Positions 10,513 through 21,283 of a DNA stretch of 64,000 nucleotides are shown one piece after another. Positions within the stretch are counted from its first letter, which is position 1. The number at the start of each line of letters is the position of its first letter. A model generated the notes under the pieces. The model had not been told where the DNA came from. It searched no databases and saw only the letters and a list, made by a program, of their open reading frames with translations. The stretch lies in the NCBI GenBank assembly GCA_036320915.1, contig JAXBDG010000011.1, forward strand, positions 1,882,501-1,946,500, in the 5' to 3' direction. Source of the stretch: Linnemannia elongata. Lineage: Eukaryota; Mortierellomycota; Mortierellomycetes; Mortierellales; Mortierellaceae. The position numbers and the translations under genes were made by a program.

Positions 10513-11094
10513 AATGCTACAAACTGGCTTGTGGCAACCATGCGTTCATAGCGGCGTTGCTTTTTGATCCTTCGATGTCGGCTCTTTCAATTTTTGCCTT
10601 AGCAGGAATACTCGGAATCGATGCAATGTTCACTTGATATTGCATTTAAGGGGTACGTTTCCTTAAAGCGACACCTCTTTGTCACGACGCCGTTTTTTTC
10701 ACACGCCTTTGCCATCTTCACTCACCTTTGCCATCTTCACTCACCTTTGCCATCATCGCTCACCATTGTCGCCATTCCCACGCCCTTCTAAACGTCAGGC
10801 GACTTTGCTATCACTCACCACTCATCTTACCGCAACTCTCGCGTTCTTCACGTCTGTACTCCGCGGCTTTGTGCTATTACCTCCGCGCCATTTTCATCGC
10901 CGCTGCCCGCGTTCGTTGCCACTCTACCTTTTGTCTTGACTTCCTTATCATCCCATACCTGGCATAGGTAACGTTATTTCGTGCGTCTTCATCATTTCAT
11001 TTTCTGCTTCAGATGAAAAGGAAATATGGATTGCTTGGTACTCACACCGATTTTTGGACATCCCATCCTTCTAAACTAGATTGAACAAAACACA
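10513..11094. other. Spacer with 19 bp tandem repeats
   Basis: Between the two small genes. It contains three tandem 19 bp copies at 10707-10763 and otherwise CT/CCAT-rich sequence. No gene is seen, and no obvious TATA box before 11095. Confidence 0.6.
10707..10763 (+). repeat. Three tandem 19 bp repeats
   Basis: The unit CTTTGCCATCTTCACTCAC occurs at 10707-10725, is identical at 10726-10744, and has two changes at 10745-10763. Decayed partial copies may continue to about 10785. Confidence 0.9.
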
Positions 11095-11364
11095 ATGAAG
11101 CAGAAGAAGAACTCGTTTGCCAGCTTTATTAACGAGATGGTGTCTAATTCTTCTGTCACCATTATCAACGAGACCTCAGCCGATATACATGCGAGAGTTA
11201 CAACCACTGCCTCAGGCGGCAATGTCGGCTTCTATGACATATCTCCAGGCGAGTCAGAATGGTGGTGGCGTTCTGATATGCAAGTAGCCTTCGTTTTAAG
11301 GGATGATACTGGAGCCACTGAGACGTTTGTAGTGAAGGCTGGAGAGACTTATACTATTTCTTGA
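11095..11364 (+). CDS. Small intronless hypothetical protein, 89 residues
   Basis: Single ORF from ATG 11095 to TGA 11362-11364, with a polyadenylation-type AATAAA ten bases after the stop. No signal peptide: the start is MKQKKNSFASF. The rest looks like short beta strands (SVTIINETSADIHARVTTT, then AFVLRDDTGATETFVVKAG) around a glycine-rich stretch and a striking EWWWRS motif, so a small beta-sandwich or beta-barrel fold is plausible. An alternative start at residue 15 (MVSNSS) would remove the basic head. The function is not recognised. Confidence 0.6.
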   Translation: MKQKKNSFASFINEMVSNSSVTIINETSADIHARVTTTASGGNVGFYDISPGESEWWWRSDMQVAFVLRDDTGATETFVVKAGETYTIS

Positions 11365-11887
11365 GTCGCATCGAATAAACAAAATGGCAACAAAAACACT
11401 ACTTCTCCCATCGGCTGGCCTCTAGTCCATCTGGCCATTTAGAAGCAGCCAGTCCAGCAAACCGAAAGTGAAGAGAATGAAGGGAGATAGGTGTGGTCTC
11501 CGATGAATAGATGTTTAGAGGTATCAGTGCGGGTGTATGTAAAAAAAAAAAAAAAAAATTAAGAAAAAAAAGGACGTGACCAAAGGTTGGAAGGCGACTA
11601 ATAACAGGCTGAGATTCAAATTCAAAAAGCGACACATCGGCACACGGACCACCCATAAAAGATCAATGTAGCTAAGACAAGCTGATAGTACAGAACGAGT
11701 TGTAAAAAATGAACAGCTTACTCCTGAATCCAGAAAAGCCTTTATCAACATATTCACACCTCAAGGTAAAAAAAAAAAGGTACGCGGATCGTGTTGTTTT
11801 TTGTAAGTGTGTATTATTAAGTATTTTTGAAGGAGTGTACAACTACAAAAGAAAAAAATGGTTTTCAAGTCCAGTACAAGCGCTTTT
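11365..11887. other. Convergent spacer between 89-aa gene and permease
   Basis: 3' regions of two converging genes. It contains an A18 run at 11541-11558 and further A-rich DNA. No gene is seen. Confidence 0.6.
11374..11379 (+). terminator. AATAAA polyadenylation signal of gene at 11095
   Basis: AATAAA begins ten bases after the stop codon of the 89-residue ORF. Fungal poly(A) signals are degenerate, so this is supportive only. Confidence 0.4.
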
Positions 11888-13870
11888 TTAGATGATGAAC
11901 TTGATGGCACGCTTCCAGAAGGGACCCTTGGCCTCCATGTCCTCCTTGTCAGACTCGGAGGGGATGAAGCGACCAGTGTCGAGATCGGCCTCCTCGGCCT
12001 TGACCATCTTGGTGCCACGGGTGAACTTGTAGGAGAAGAAGAGGATGGCGGACAGGATCCAGGGGAACCAGGCACCCAAGAGACCCTGGGCATATCCGTC
12101 ACGATCACCCCTGTATTTCTTGAGATCCGCCTCAGAGGCACCATCACCAGGGTAAGTAGGGGGGTCAATGACGGACAAGTAGCAGGTTCCGATGATACAG
12201 CAGACACCAATGAAGGTGGCAATGATGTTGCCGTAAGGGTAACCCCAGGAGACGTAGGGGAGGTCCTTGACATCGCGACCCTGTGCCTTCCAGCAGTAAC
12301 GGAAACGGAAGTGAAGGAGGAGAATCAAAATCCAGGACTGGAAAATGATGGAACCGATGATGGAGACGAACCAGTTGAAGACGACACCGGATCCAACGAA
12401 GATGGTGACCAAAGACAAGCACGAGCACGCGGTGACAATGGCAAGAGCGACCAGGGGGACACCGCGAGAGTTGGTGTAACCGATCGACTTGTGGGCCCAG
12501 CCGTTACGAGAAAGGGACAACAACATGCGGGTGGCGACGTAGAAGTCAGAGTTAATGGCCGAGAAGATGGAGGTGAAGACGACGGCGTTCATGTAGTTGG
12601 CAGCAGCGCTGATTCCGGCCTTGACAAAGACGAGGGTGAAAGGAGCCTTGGCAGCAGACTTGTCAGAGTTACGGAGGTCAGGATCATCGTAGTTGACGAT
12701 GGCTCCGAGCAAGAAGACGGACGAGATGTAGAAACCAGCAATACGGACCAAGACAGTGTTGACGGCCTTGGGGACGTGCTTGTGAGGGTTGCGGGACTCG
12801 GCAGCAGTGACACCGGTCATCTCGGAACCACCATAGGCGTAACCGACAGAGACCAGGGTCTTGACGAAGGCAAGGAATCCACCGACGAAGGGAGCCTCGC
12901 CGTGCGACCAGGACTTCAAACCATAAGTGGTGCCACCAATGGCACCGGCATCGACGAGGATACCGCAGACGATGAACATCAAGATGGTGAAAACCTTCAA
13001 GACGGACAACCAGTATTCGATCTCACCGTATGCCTTCACACCAGTAACGTTGATTCCAACCATGATGAGAATGATAATGACAGGAACGAGCCAGGAAGGG
13101 AAAGCCGAATCCTTGCCAATCCAGAACTCGACAATGACGGCGGAGGCAGCCAACTCAGCGGGAATGGTCAAAGCCCAGTTGATGAAGTACATCCACTGTT
13201 TTTGTGCGTTAAAGTGGCGGAAACGAGGAAGAGAAGAAAAAATGCGGGTTTAGTTTTTGGACTTGGCGGTATGGTTCGACACGAGATTCACGCATAGAAC
13301 TGGTGAGGGATGGGTGGCCGCGAATGATTGTACAGGAGAGCCAGGAGGATTGAAGGAACTTACAGTCATCTGGAAGGAGAAGGCCTCGTCAAAGACACGG
13401 GCACCCCAGGCGTTGAATGCACCAGGGAGAGGGAGAAGAGTGGCAATCTCACCGATAGCCTGGCAGACAAAGACCAACCAGAGACCGATCAAGGCATATG
13501 CGAGCACTGTGTTTTGATACGTTGAGGTTGAGATAGGAGCGGGGTTAGTTTTCATGGTCTGACAAAGATTTTTTTTTCCCATGAGAGACTGTGAAGGCAG
13601 TGCACACATGAACAGTCTCACTGGAATTATTCGAGCGAGTAGTAGATAAAAGAAGCGGAACTTACAAGCACCACCAGGTCCGGCGGTGGCGATGGTGTTT
13701 CCGGAGGTCAAGAAGAGACCGGTACCGATGGTACCCGAGATAGCAATCATGATCATGTGGCGAAGACGAAGATCGCGCTTCAAACCCTCCTGCTCAGCAG
13801 CGAGCTGGGGCACATCCTGCATCTGATCGACATCGTACTTTTCCGAGCCGTCATGTTCGTGCTTCGACAT
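11888..13870 (-). CDS. Amino-acid permease (APC superfamily, fungal YAT family)
   Basis: Plasma-membrane amino-acid/proton symporter by family. Exons on the minus strand, 13666-13870, 13364-13506 and 11888-13195, give 551 residues, the family's usual size. The hydrophilic N terminus (about 38 residues, acidic) leads into TM1 with the signature GTIGTGLFLTSG. The typical AGPGGALLAYAL then spans the first exon junction. SEMTGVTAAESRNP (family consensus EL-G-TAGE/AxNP) and SRNGWAHKS further on are also family-like. About twelve membrane spans are visible, followed by a charged cytoplasmic tail with ESDKEDMEAKGPFW. Yeast relatives are Gap1, Can1 and Dip5; sequence alone does not fix the substrate. 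Codons are strongly C-biased, indicating high expression. A TATA box and a polypyrimidine leader lie upstream. Confidence 0.95.
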
Positions 13871-13910
13871 GTTGTATGTTTATATGTGTTTGGGTTGGAA
13901 GGTGAAGGAG

Positions 13911-14028
13911 AGGTAGGGTATAGGAGAGAGGAGCAAAAGGAGCTCGAAAGGAAGGGGAAGGTGAGAGGGTGAAGGGAGGGGGGAGGGAGGAGAGGAGAGG
14001 AGAGAGAGGTAGAGAGGGAGTGAAGGGT
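13911..14028. promoter_or_regulatory. Polypurine/polypyrimidine tract in permease 5' region
   Basis: About 118 bases are almost only A and G on the plus strand, so the permease transcript strand is CT-rich. It lies between the TATA box (14095) and the ATG (13870), so it may be core promoter or 5' leader. CT-rich initiators are typical of highly expressed fungal genes. Such a mirror-rich tract could also form triplex DNA. Confidence 0.5.
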
Positions 14029-14094
14029 AGGTATGGATTTGTAGAGCTGAACAAAGTCGAGAGAAAAAGCAGAAAAGTTGGGGGATGGTACCGG

Positions 14095-14102
14095 GTTTTA
14101 TA
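14095..14102 (-). promoter_or_regulatory. TATA box (TATAAAAC) of amino-acid permease
   Basis: The reverse complement of 14095-14102 reads TATAAAAC, 225 bases before the permease ATG. The distance leaves room for a leader of about 190 bases. Confidence 0.6.
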
Positions 14103-16988
14103 ACCTAGAGGAGGGTTGGAGGGAGGCTAGTAGTAAAGGAGTGTGAGAGCATAGAGATAGTAAGTGAGAGGAGCGGGAGTCGAGGTCGAGTCCAGGGGGG
14201 ATTGCCGAGAACGAGGGAGAGTGAGAGGGAGGATTGAGAGAGATAATAGAGTGGCAATAATATTAATAAGAATAAGAATAAGGGACAAAAAGACGTTGGT
14301 TGGTTGCTGCGTCGAGCAGTGTCCCCGTGGTACTTGATCCAGTTGTCGTCCAGTGAGTGGCATCAGCTTTTGATAATAGAATTAGAATTGTTAAGAGGTA
14401 CGACTCTACTGAATAGAATTTAGGCTTCGATTGAATAGAAAAGTATACAATTCTTAATACCGATCGGATGGACAAACCGATGGACGAGAGTTACAAGTTC
14501 GAATCCAAAAAGAAAAACTCTGTATGCTCATTGGGTCGATAAAAGAGAGAATGGAAGAGGACAGTATGTCAAAACAGACAATTTGGCCCTTATGCCCCTC
14601 CAGGCTGGCTCGATCCCCTCCTACTTGCTTCTTCCTGTTCTCTAGTCGCTTCTCATTCTTCTATTCTTCTTCGCTTTGGACTATAGGTCTATCTATCTCA
14701 CTGCGGGTCTATCTGTGGTCTGCCTGTCTGTCTGACTGCAGGGTATAGGAAGGAGGAGAATAGACAGACAAATCGAACATCACTTGGACGTATCAGGCTT
14801 ATCAACCAGCCAGAGAGGCAGACAGACAGAGAAGAGACACACCAAAGAAGGGAGAGAGAAGGGGGGGGGGAGTTCATCTCATTGCCACTGCCAGTGCCAT
14901 AGCAACTATCCTATTGTCCTACCCCTATTGACCTGCCCTGCTCTGCTCTGCTCTGCCCTGCTGCAAAATGGTACCCCATCCAATGTATTCATTTTCCACA
15001 TCGCAACATAATAAAAATAAGACAAACAAAGAAAAACAAACAATTGAAATCATCTCATACAGATAAACTACACCCTTTTGCCTCTCGGTCTCGGGACAAA
15101 TCAGAGAAGCTCGGATAGTTTGATTACCTTTCGCGCTAGTCCTACCCTCTCCCCGTATGAGCGTTTATTAAAAGTCGGATACAGGAAGGACAAAGAGAAA
15201 CGCATTCTTCCTTGTTTCGTTTATTTTTTTTCTTATTGAAAGTGGTAAGCGACGGTTAGAAAGCACAACTAAAATTGGAGCTTGAACACTAGGAGATAAG
15301 CAAAACAGGAACAACGAAAAGAAGGCGGGTGTTGAGCTGGCTCACTGCTATTATTTCTCAGGAAGAAGAACACGAGTGGCGAGAAATAAACGAAAAATCG
15401 GGTGCAAGAAAGAGTGAGGCGCGCCAAGGATAGGGGGTGATTCGATGCGAAGAGAGAGGGAGAGAGAGAGGGAGAGAGAGAGACAGAGAGAGAGAGTGAT
15501 GTGAAAAGAGTAAAAAACCACCCCGCTTAGTCCTTCTCCAATCTTCCATCGCTGCTTCTATCCCAAGGGGAAGGAGATCGATTCGGCCCTTAGGCCCGCC
15601 GTTGAAGAGGAGGAAGACAGGATGAGAAAGGCCCTTTTTCGCGTTGCACACATGTGGCTGGCAGGTAAGCTCAGGAACAAAAAAAAACACAAAGCATCTC
15701 ACTCTCCTTCATCTCGTATTACGATACCCCCTGTTTTTCTTTTCAATGCATAAATGAAGCAAAAAAAAATAACGCAGTGAGAGAAAAAGCTGTCTGCTCA
15801 ATTTTCATGTTGGCAAACCTGTGCCGCACCGTTTACCAAACATTTGTTCGTTCTCTTTACCATCAATCCATAATCCCCTTCTTGCATGCTAATAGCTGCC
15901 CTCTTAGTATGGTATAGTCGTGCGTGCGTGAATGGGCGTGAATGTGAATGCAAGCGTGGGTGTGTGTGTGCACCATCATCCCATTCATTTGAAATCCCAA
16001 TCCATCTGCCCGCGCGCTCGCTCCTCCGACCATGCCTTGAATGTCTCTTTTTGTCGACTACTTCTTCACATATGGCAACCATGGCTGTCCAACAATACAA
16101 CAAAACAACGCAATGGGCGCTAGCTTCTTTTCCTTTTTCTGTGTCTGTGTTCAGTGTTCAATGACTTGACCTCTGGCAATCCTTGGTAAAACCTCATTTC
16201 TTTTTGTTTGTTTTATTTGTTTGCTTGTTGTTGTTTGTGTTCACTCAACTTTCTCGGATGTGTTCATGTTTAGGATGGTTGTTTTGGTGCTTGTCGCTTT
16301 ATTTTGCCCCTTTTTTTTTCTTTTCTGTACGCCCTTCGCTTGCATTGCTGACAAGTTCGTAGTCTTCCTAGATTTCTCCCACAATTCCGCCGTTTTCTGC
16401 CGTTTTTTTGTTTTTGTTGATCATGCTGCTTTGCCCCTCGTCTCTTCTGTCTGTCTTTCTAACCTGCAACAAAACACGACGACCATCTGGCCAATCATTC
16501 TATGTATGTGTGGTTATAAACCGTGGTACAACAAAAGGGCGTCGAAGGATGGATGGATCAGGAGGGGGATGGACAGTTCCCTTAAAGAAAGAAAAAAAAG
16601 TGGTGTTCTGGCCCCCTACTTTGTTCTAGCTTCAATTCTTCCTTTTGCCAGTTGGTTAAAGTTTTCTACGAGTGTGTGTTTGTGTGTGTGCTTGAGTAAG
16701 TGAGACGTCTGAAATAATCAAGGACGACCAGACAGGAGGACGCTCAAGGCAAGACAAATGGACGACTACATCCATACTGCGGGTGATGCAGGATACAATA
16801 ACAGGTACAACGTACGATATGACCCGTTCTCGCCTCATTCTTCCTGCACTCTCCTTGTCCTAATCTCTCACCAAGTGCTCTCTTTTTCTCTGTCTTGGTG
16901 CTCTTTTTTCTCTTACCTCACCTCTCACCAACCGTCGTCTATCCTGAAATCCAAAAGCTCTCTTTCTCTCACCCCTCCCTCTCTCTCG

Positions 16989-17020
<32 letters not shown>

Positions 17021-20000
17021 TTCACTCTCTCAATCATTTCTTGCTGAAATTTCCCTCTTTCGCGTGACACCCTTGCGCCTTGGTAGCCAATGAGCGTCCT
17101 GGACTGATGGCTGGACTCTTGTGCGACCATAACTTTTCCTTGTCTTCCATTCCCTTTTTTCCAACTTGGGCAAAACGGCCAAAACAGCAAAAGGCCAGGG
17201 CTTTGATTCCCACTTCTTTCTGCTTCTTTTGATTCGTATATGGTTTAGCGTTTGTACCTGAGGTCCTTCACCATATGCGAACGAGGGTACCTTTTTTTGT
17301 CACTGAACTGAGCAAAATGGAAAGAAGAGAAAAGGACCATTGGACGAAAACTCTGTTTTTGGACAACTTGCACAATCTCTCTCTCTCTCACACACACAGG
17401 CACATACGCCCTATCTTTTCTTCACACGTACTCTCCCTGCGTTTGTGCCTCGATCGAAATAAGGAACTAATCGTTTTGCATTCATTTCAAAAAATAAAAA
17501 ATTATCATGCGTTCTCCTTGAGCGTTCTGGGCTGTACACCTAAAAAAAACCCTTTTCTTAGCTTGGCTTGGCGACGACAGGCCTTAGTGTCCAGCCCTCT
17601 CCTTTTTCGCTTTTTGGTGCTGTTTCATGGACATGTGGCAATAAAAAAATCAAGCGTTCCCCCTCGGTAACATCATTTCAGGCACACAAATCATTCCGGC
17701 ACTTACTTTTCTCCCCTCCCCCCCCCCCCCCCCCCACCCCTACTTCTGTCCACCCAACACCTCCAGCCTTCTATCCCCCCCTTCCGTCCCCCATGTTTCC
17801 ATCCTTCTTTTCCCACCTTCCTCAAGTAACAACGCTAACAAAATAAATAAACAAACAGAATAATAACTTTGAACATCGCTCCCCCCAAACAAAGGCGCAA
17901 TTGTCAACAAATGTTGTTCTTCTTGTTCATTATTCCATCTATTTTACCCACGGACTAGATAAGGACGCCTGTGAAAAAAAAAATGTATTGAAATGCCCCA
18001 GACAAGGGTAATGGGGTGGGTGAACAAATTGCATTATTCAACAACGCCTGGGACGTGGGACATGGGACAGGGATGGATCCATACAACACAGTAACAGTGG
18101 GAATGGCGACAGCGGAGACAGAGGCGGACACGGACAGGACAAGATTACAGATAATGAGATTATCGGGGGGGAGGCTACAAGATGATGCCATACCCACATG
18201 TAGCTTAAGCACTGACAGCAGGTAGTAGATTATCTGCCACCCTTTTTTCCTGTCTTTCTCCTCACTCTTACTGCTGCTCTCGCCATCCTTCACTCATGCC
18301 CTTCAAGAAAATAGAACATATGCTCCTACTTTTCTTCCTTGCTTCCTTTCTGTTCTCTCATTCTCTTTCTCATTGCTGAGCCCTCTTTTCCTACGTCAAA
18401 CGATGGCGACTTTTGACATAGTTGTCCCATATGAGGCACTTAGAGCCAGAAAGATAGCTGAGGCTGAAAAGCTTGAAAAAAGCGGGAAGGAGAGATGATC
18501 GGGGCCTGGAATCTCTTCGTCGTCCATCCTTGTTCCTCTTCCCAGCAATGGCGCCTGTTCTCATTGGACAGAGGCATACTGGCGGTACGAATGAGGGGGG
18601 TACTTCCTCTCGCCGATAAACGGTACAGACACACAGGCTTGTACAGTGTAGATACAATAATACGTCAACTCAAAATTGCGAGCGAGCTGCTTACTGGCTG
18701 GTGCTTAGTATTAGTACCCTGGAGAGGATCACAACCTTGTCAAACTCTAAAGCAAGCCAGCCAATCGAGGAGACTTTTTTCCTTCAAGGACCAGGACTGG
18801 GCCTCCGAGACGAGAGCTAGGAGTGACTTTCTTACCAGTTGGTATTTACCCACCTCGATCCAGCCTCGCCACCAGTTTTATTTTTGTTTGGTGCCTATTC
18901 AGTGGAAGTTCTATTTCTGATCCAGCGGATCAACTGGGGAACGCGCGCACAAAAAAAAAAAAGAGGTGAACCACTTGGCAGGACATCTTGGCGCCAGTAT
19001 TTCACGCTTCTCTCGTCCTTTTCTTTCCTTGGTTCTTCGGCATCACTATTGGTTAGTCACACGAACACAAATACGAACAGGAACACGAACACCAACATTC
19101 AAACGCCACAATATGCTTTCCTTGTACCCTCCTTGTGAACTTGCGGACCGAATTCAACTGTGCGGGGCTCAGTTTTGCAGAAAGATAGGCGGAGACATAA
19201 AAAAAAAACCTGGACGCACAGAACATTGAGTACTCCTCTTTCTTTACCTTCTTTTACATTTCTTGCATGCTCACGTCCCAGAACCATATCTATATCTCCT
19301 GTACTCCTTGGGTGTTTTAACCTTTCGATGAATATGGCGGCAAAGAACTTGCCGAAGCATGTAAGCTTACAAGGGAAGAGCAAGAAAGAAAAAAAAAAAC
19401 CAAAACGGCCAAAATGTAAAAGTTACCATTCTTTTCAACAGCAATGAGCCAATGAGCTTTTTTACTTTCACTTGATCGGTTTTCCTCGTGATCAGATATC
19501 TACTAGAAGATCCTGACCTGCCTGACCTGTCTACCTTGCAGTTGGATTCGATACCTGTCTGTGAGGTAAAGAGGTCTTTGAACAAACAGGTTCGAGGTAT
19601 GAGAGCAAGAGACTGGTATTTTTACAAAAGATGGAGAGAGAGGACGGCGAGGAGAGCTAGAGAGAGCTAACAGGTTCATTTGGTTCTACAAAAATACGTG
19701 TATAGTCTTCTCGGAGAGTTTTCTTCTGTGGCCCTCCTTTTCGATCGATGGCTGTTCTAGCTCTGGCTCTTTCAGGATCTAGCTTTTTTTTTTTTCGTTA
19801 GTATTCTAAGCTTTACATCCACACTTTCCTCTCAAAGGTACATACATTCATACCTCCTTTCTTTTTTCTACTCCTTCTCTTGCATAGTAGAAGCAGAACC
19901 AACGGCATCAGAGCAAAGAAGAGAAGGATGTAAACAGAGCAAAACTGAAAAACGGCCATGGGCGAAAACCCGAAAAACAACAACCACATAGGTCAAAAAA

Positions 20001-20589
20001 AAATGGCCAATAGCTTATGTGGGCTTGTGTTGGGGAGGGCTATGGCTATGTTTCCCCCTCTCCCCTATTGCATGTCTAGACGTTCTGTTCGTTTGTAGAT
20101 TTTGGACTCGATCTGTTCTACTCTTGGGCTCTTGTAAAAAAGGTAGATGGTCGGTCGACCAGCATGACCTTTTTTTTTTCTGTACTGTACACATCTACAC
20201 AAGCCCACTCCTTAGATCAGACACACCTGTCGATCAATGTACTTTACTCATTGTAGCTGTACTCTCTCTCACACTCTCTCTCTCAATTGTTGGGACAAAT
20301 AGGAGGTTTTCTGTAAATGAACATCGCTGTTTATTGTTTTTGCTGTTTGTTGTTTTTTGCTGTTTGTTGATTGACAATTTGTTTTCTTCGTTCGTTCGTT
20401 CGTTCGTTACCTTCTTCATTTTTCAGGTCCAGGTCTTAAAATAACGTGCGTGTCGTGTTGTGTTGTGTTTACTGGCGACAAACAAGACAAGAGCAAATCT
20501 AGGACCAAACAAAAAGACCAACCGTTAGAAGAGAATGAGAAAAAGCCTCGCTTTGTTGATTACCTACTAGGCTTACGATCCCCTTCCCT

Positions 20590-20590
<1 letters not shown>

Positions 20591-20620
<30 letters not shown>

Positions 20621-20630
20621 TTTTTTTTTT
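20591..20630. repeat. C30-T10 homopolymer block
   Basis: Thirty C directly followed by ten T. A second C-to-T block (C21-T36) occurs at 61844-61900. Exact lengths are prone to sequencing error. Confidence 0.85.
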
Positions 20631-21283
20631 CTTCCTCCTTCCACCTTTTCATTTCATAGTTTGCTCGGTGTAAATTGAGGGGATTATTTGATTTTATTTG
20701 TTTGTGTTATGTTTTCATCATCTGCCTATCTGGCTAAATGAAGAAAATGAGAAAATGCAAAAGTGTGGAGGGAGAAGGGGAGGAGGGCGAGAACAATGTG
20801 AGCGAAGAAGCGGTAGGAGAGGGGACGAAAAGGAGATGTCATGTATTTTTTGAGGGTGGTATGCTAAACAAAAAATTGTTTGTGTCTGTGGAAGGGGAGG
20901 GGACCAGAGGAAAGGAAATTAGGTGGTGTTGGGGCACAGAAAATGTATGAAATGTGTGGTACCATATTGAAAAAAAAATAAAGATGAGATGAGAGGGTAG
21001 GGACAGGATGGCAATATGCAAAATGAGGGAGGAGGGAGAAGGTAGAAGAAGGAGCAGTTGGGAAGGAAAGGGAGGGTGGGAATGAAAGGGAGGGTGGGAA
21101 GGAGGAAGGATAGGAGGTAATATTATCAATTGATGTTGCATGAAACACCAACAAAAGAGAACTACCAACTCCATGGGATATGGGAAACTACTGCTAAATG
21201 GAAGCAAAAATGCTAGTCGACGTGTTCAAAAAGAGAAAACAGTCAATGAAAAAGTGAGGAGAATACGGAGAACTCGATCTTCT

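Larger units (their letters stand above)
13871..21283. other. 7.4 kb low-complexity spacer without recognised genes
   Basis: The first 230 bases are permease promoter. The rest shows no ORF with family signature, consistent codon bias or splice structure. Contents are GA-repeats (15446-15498), CT-repeats (about 16981-17025), a C-run (17717-17735), a TTCG repeat (about 20390-20408), a C30-T10 block (20591-20630) and purine-rich DNA (20740-21120). Both genes next to it are minus-strand. It could contain non-coding RNA, long regulatory sequence of the permease, or genes too decayed to see; nothing more can be supported. Confidence 0.5.

Noticed and set aside
11858..13297. 479-codon plus-strand ORF
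   Set aside because: It is antisense to the amino-acid permease. C-ending codon bias removes stops on the other strand; the translation is Gly/Asp/Glu-rich without family signs.
14495..14506. GTTCGAATCC, resembling a tRNA T-loop
   Set aside because: The bases around it do not form a T stem and no acceptor, D or anticodon arm can be drawn.
18495..18920. 141-codon plus-strand ORF in the 7.4 kb spacer
   Set aside because: Mixed composition, no codon bias like the real genes, no recognisable motif, no promoter or splice context.
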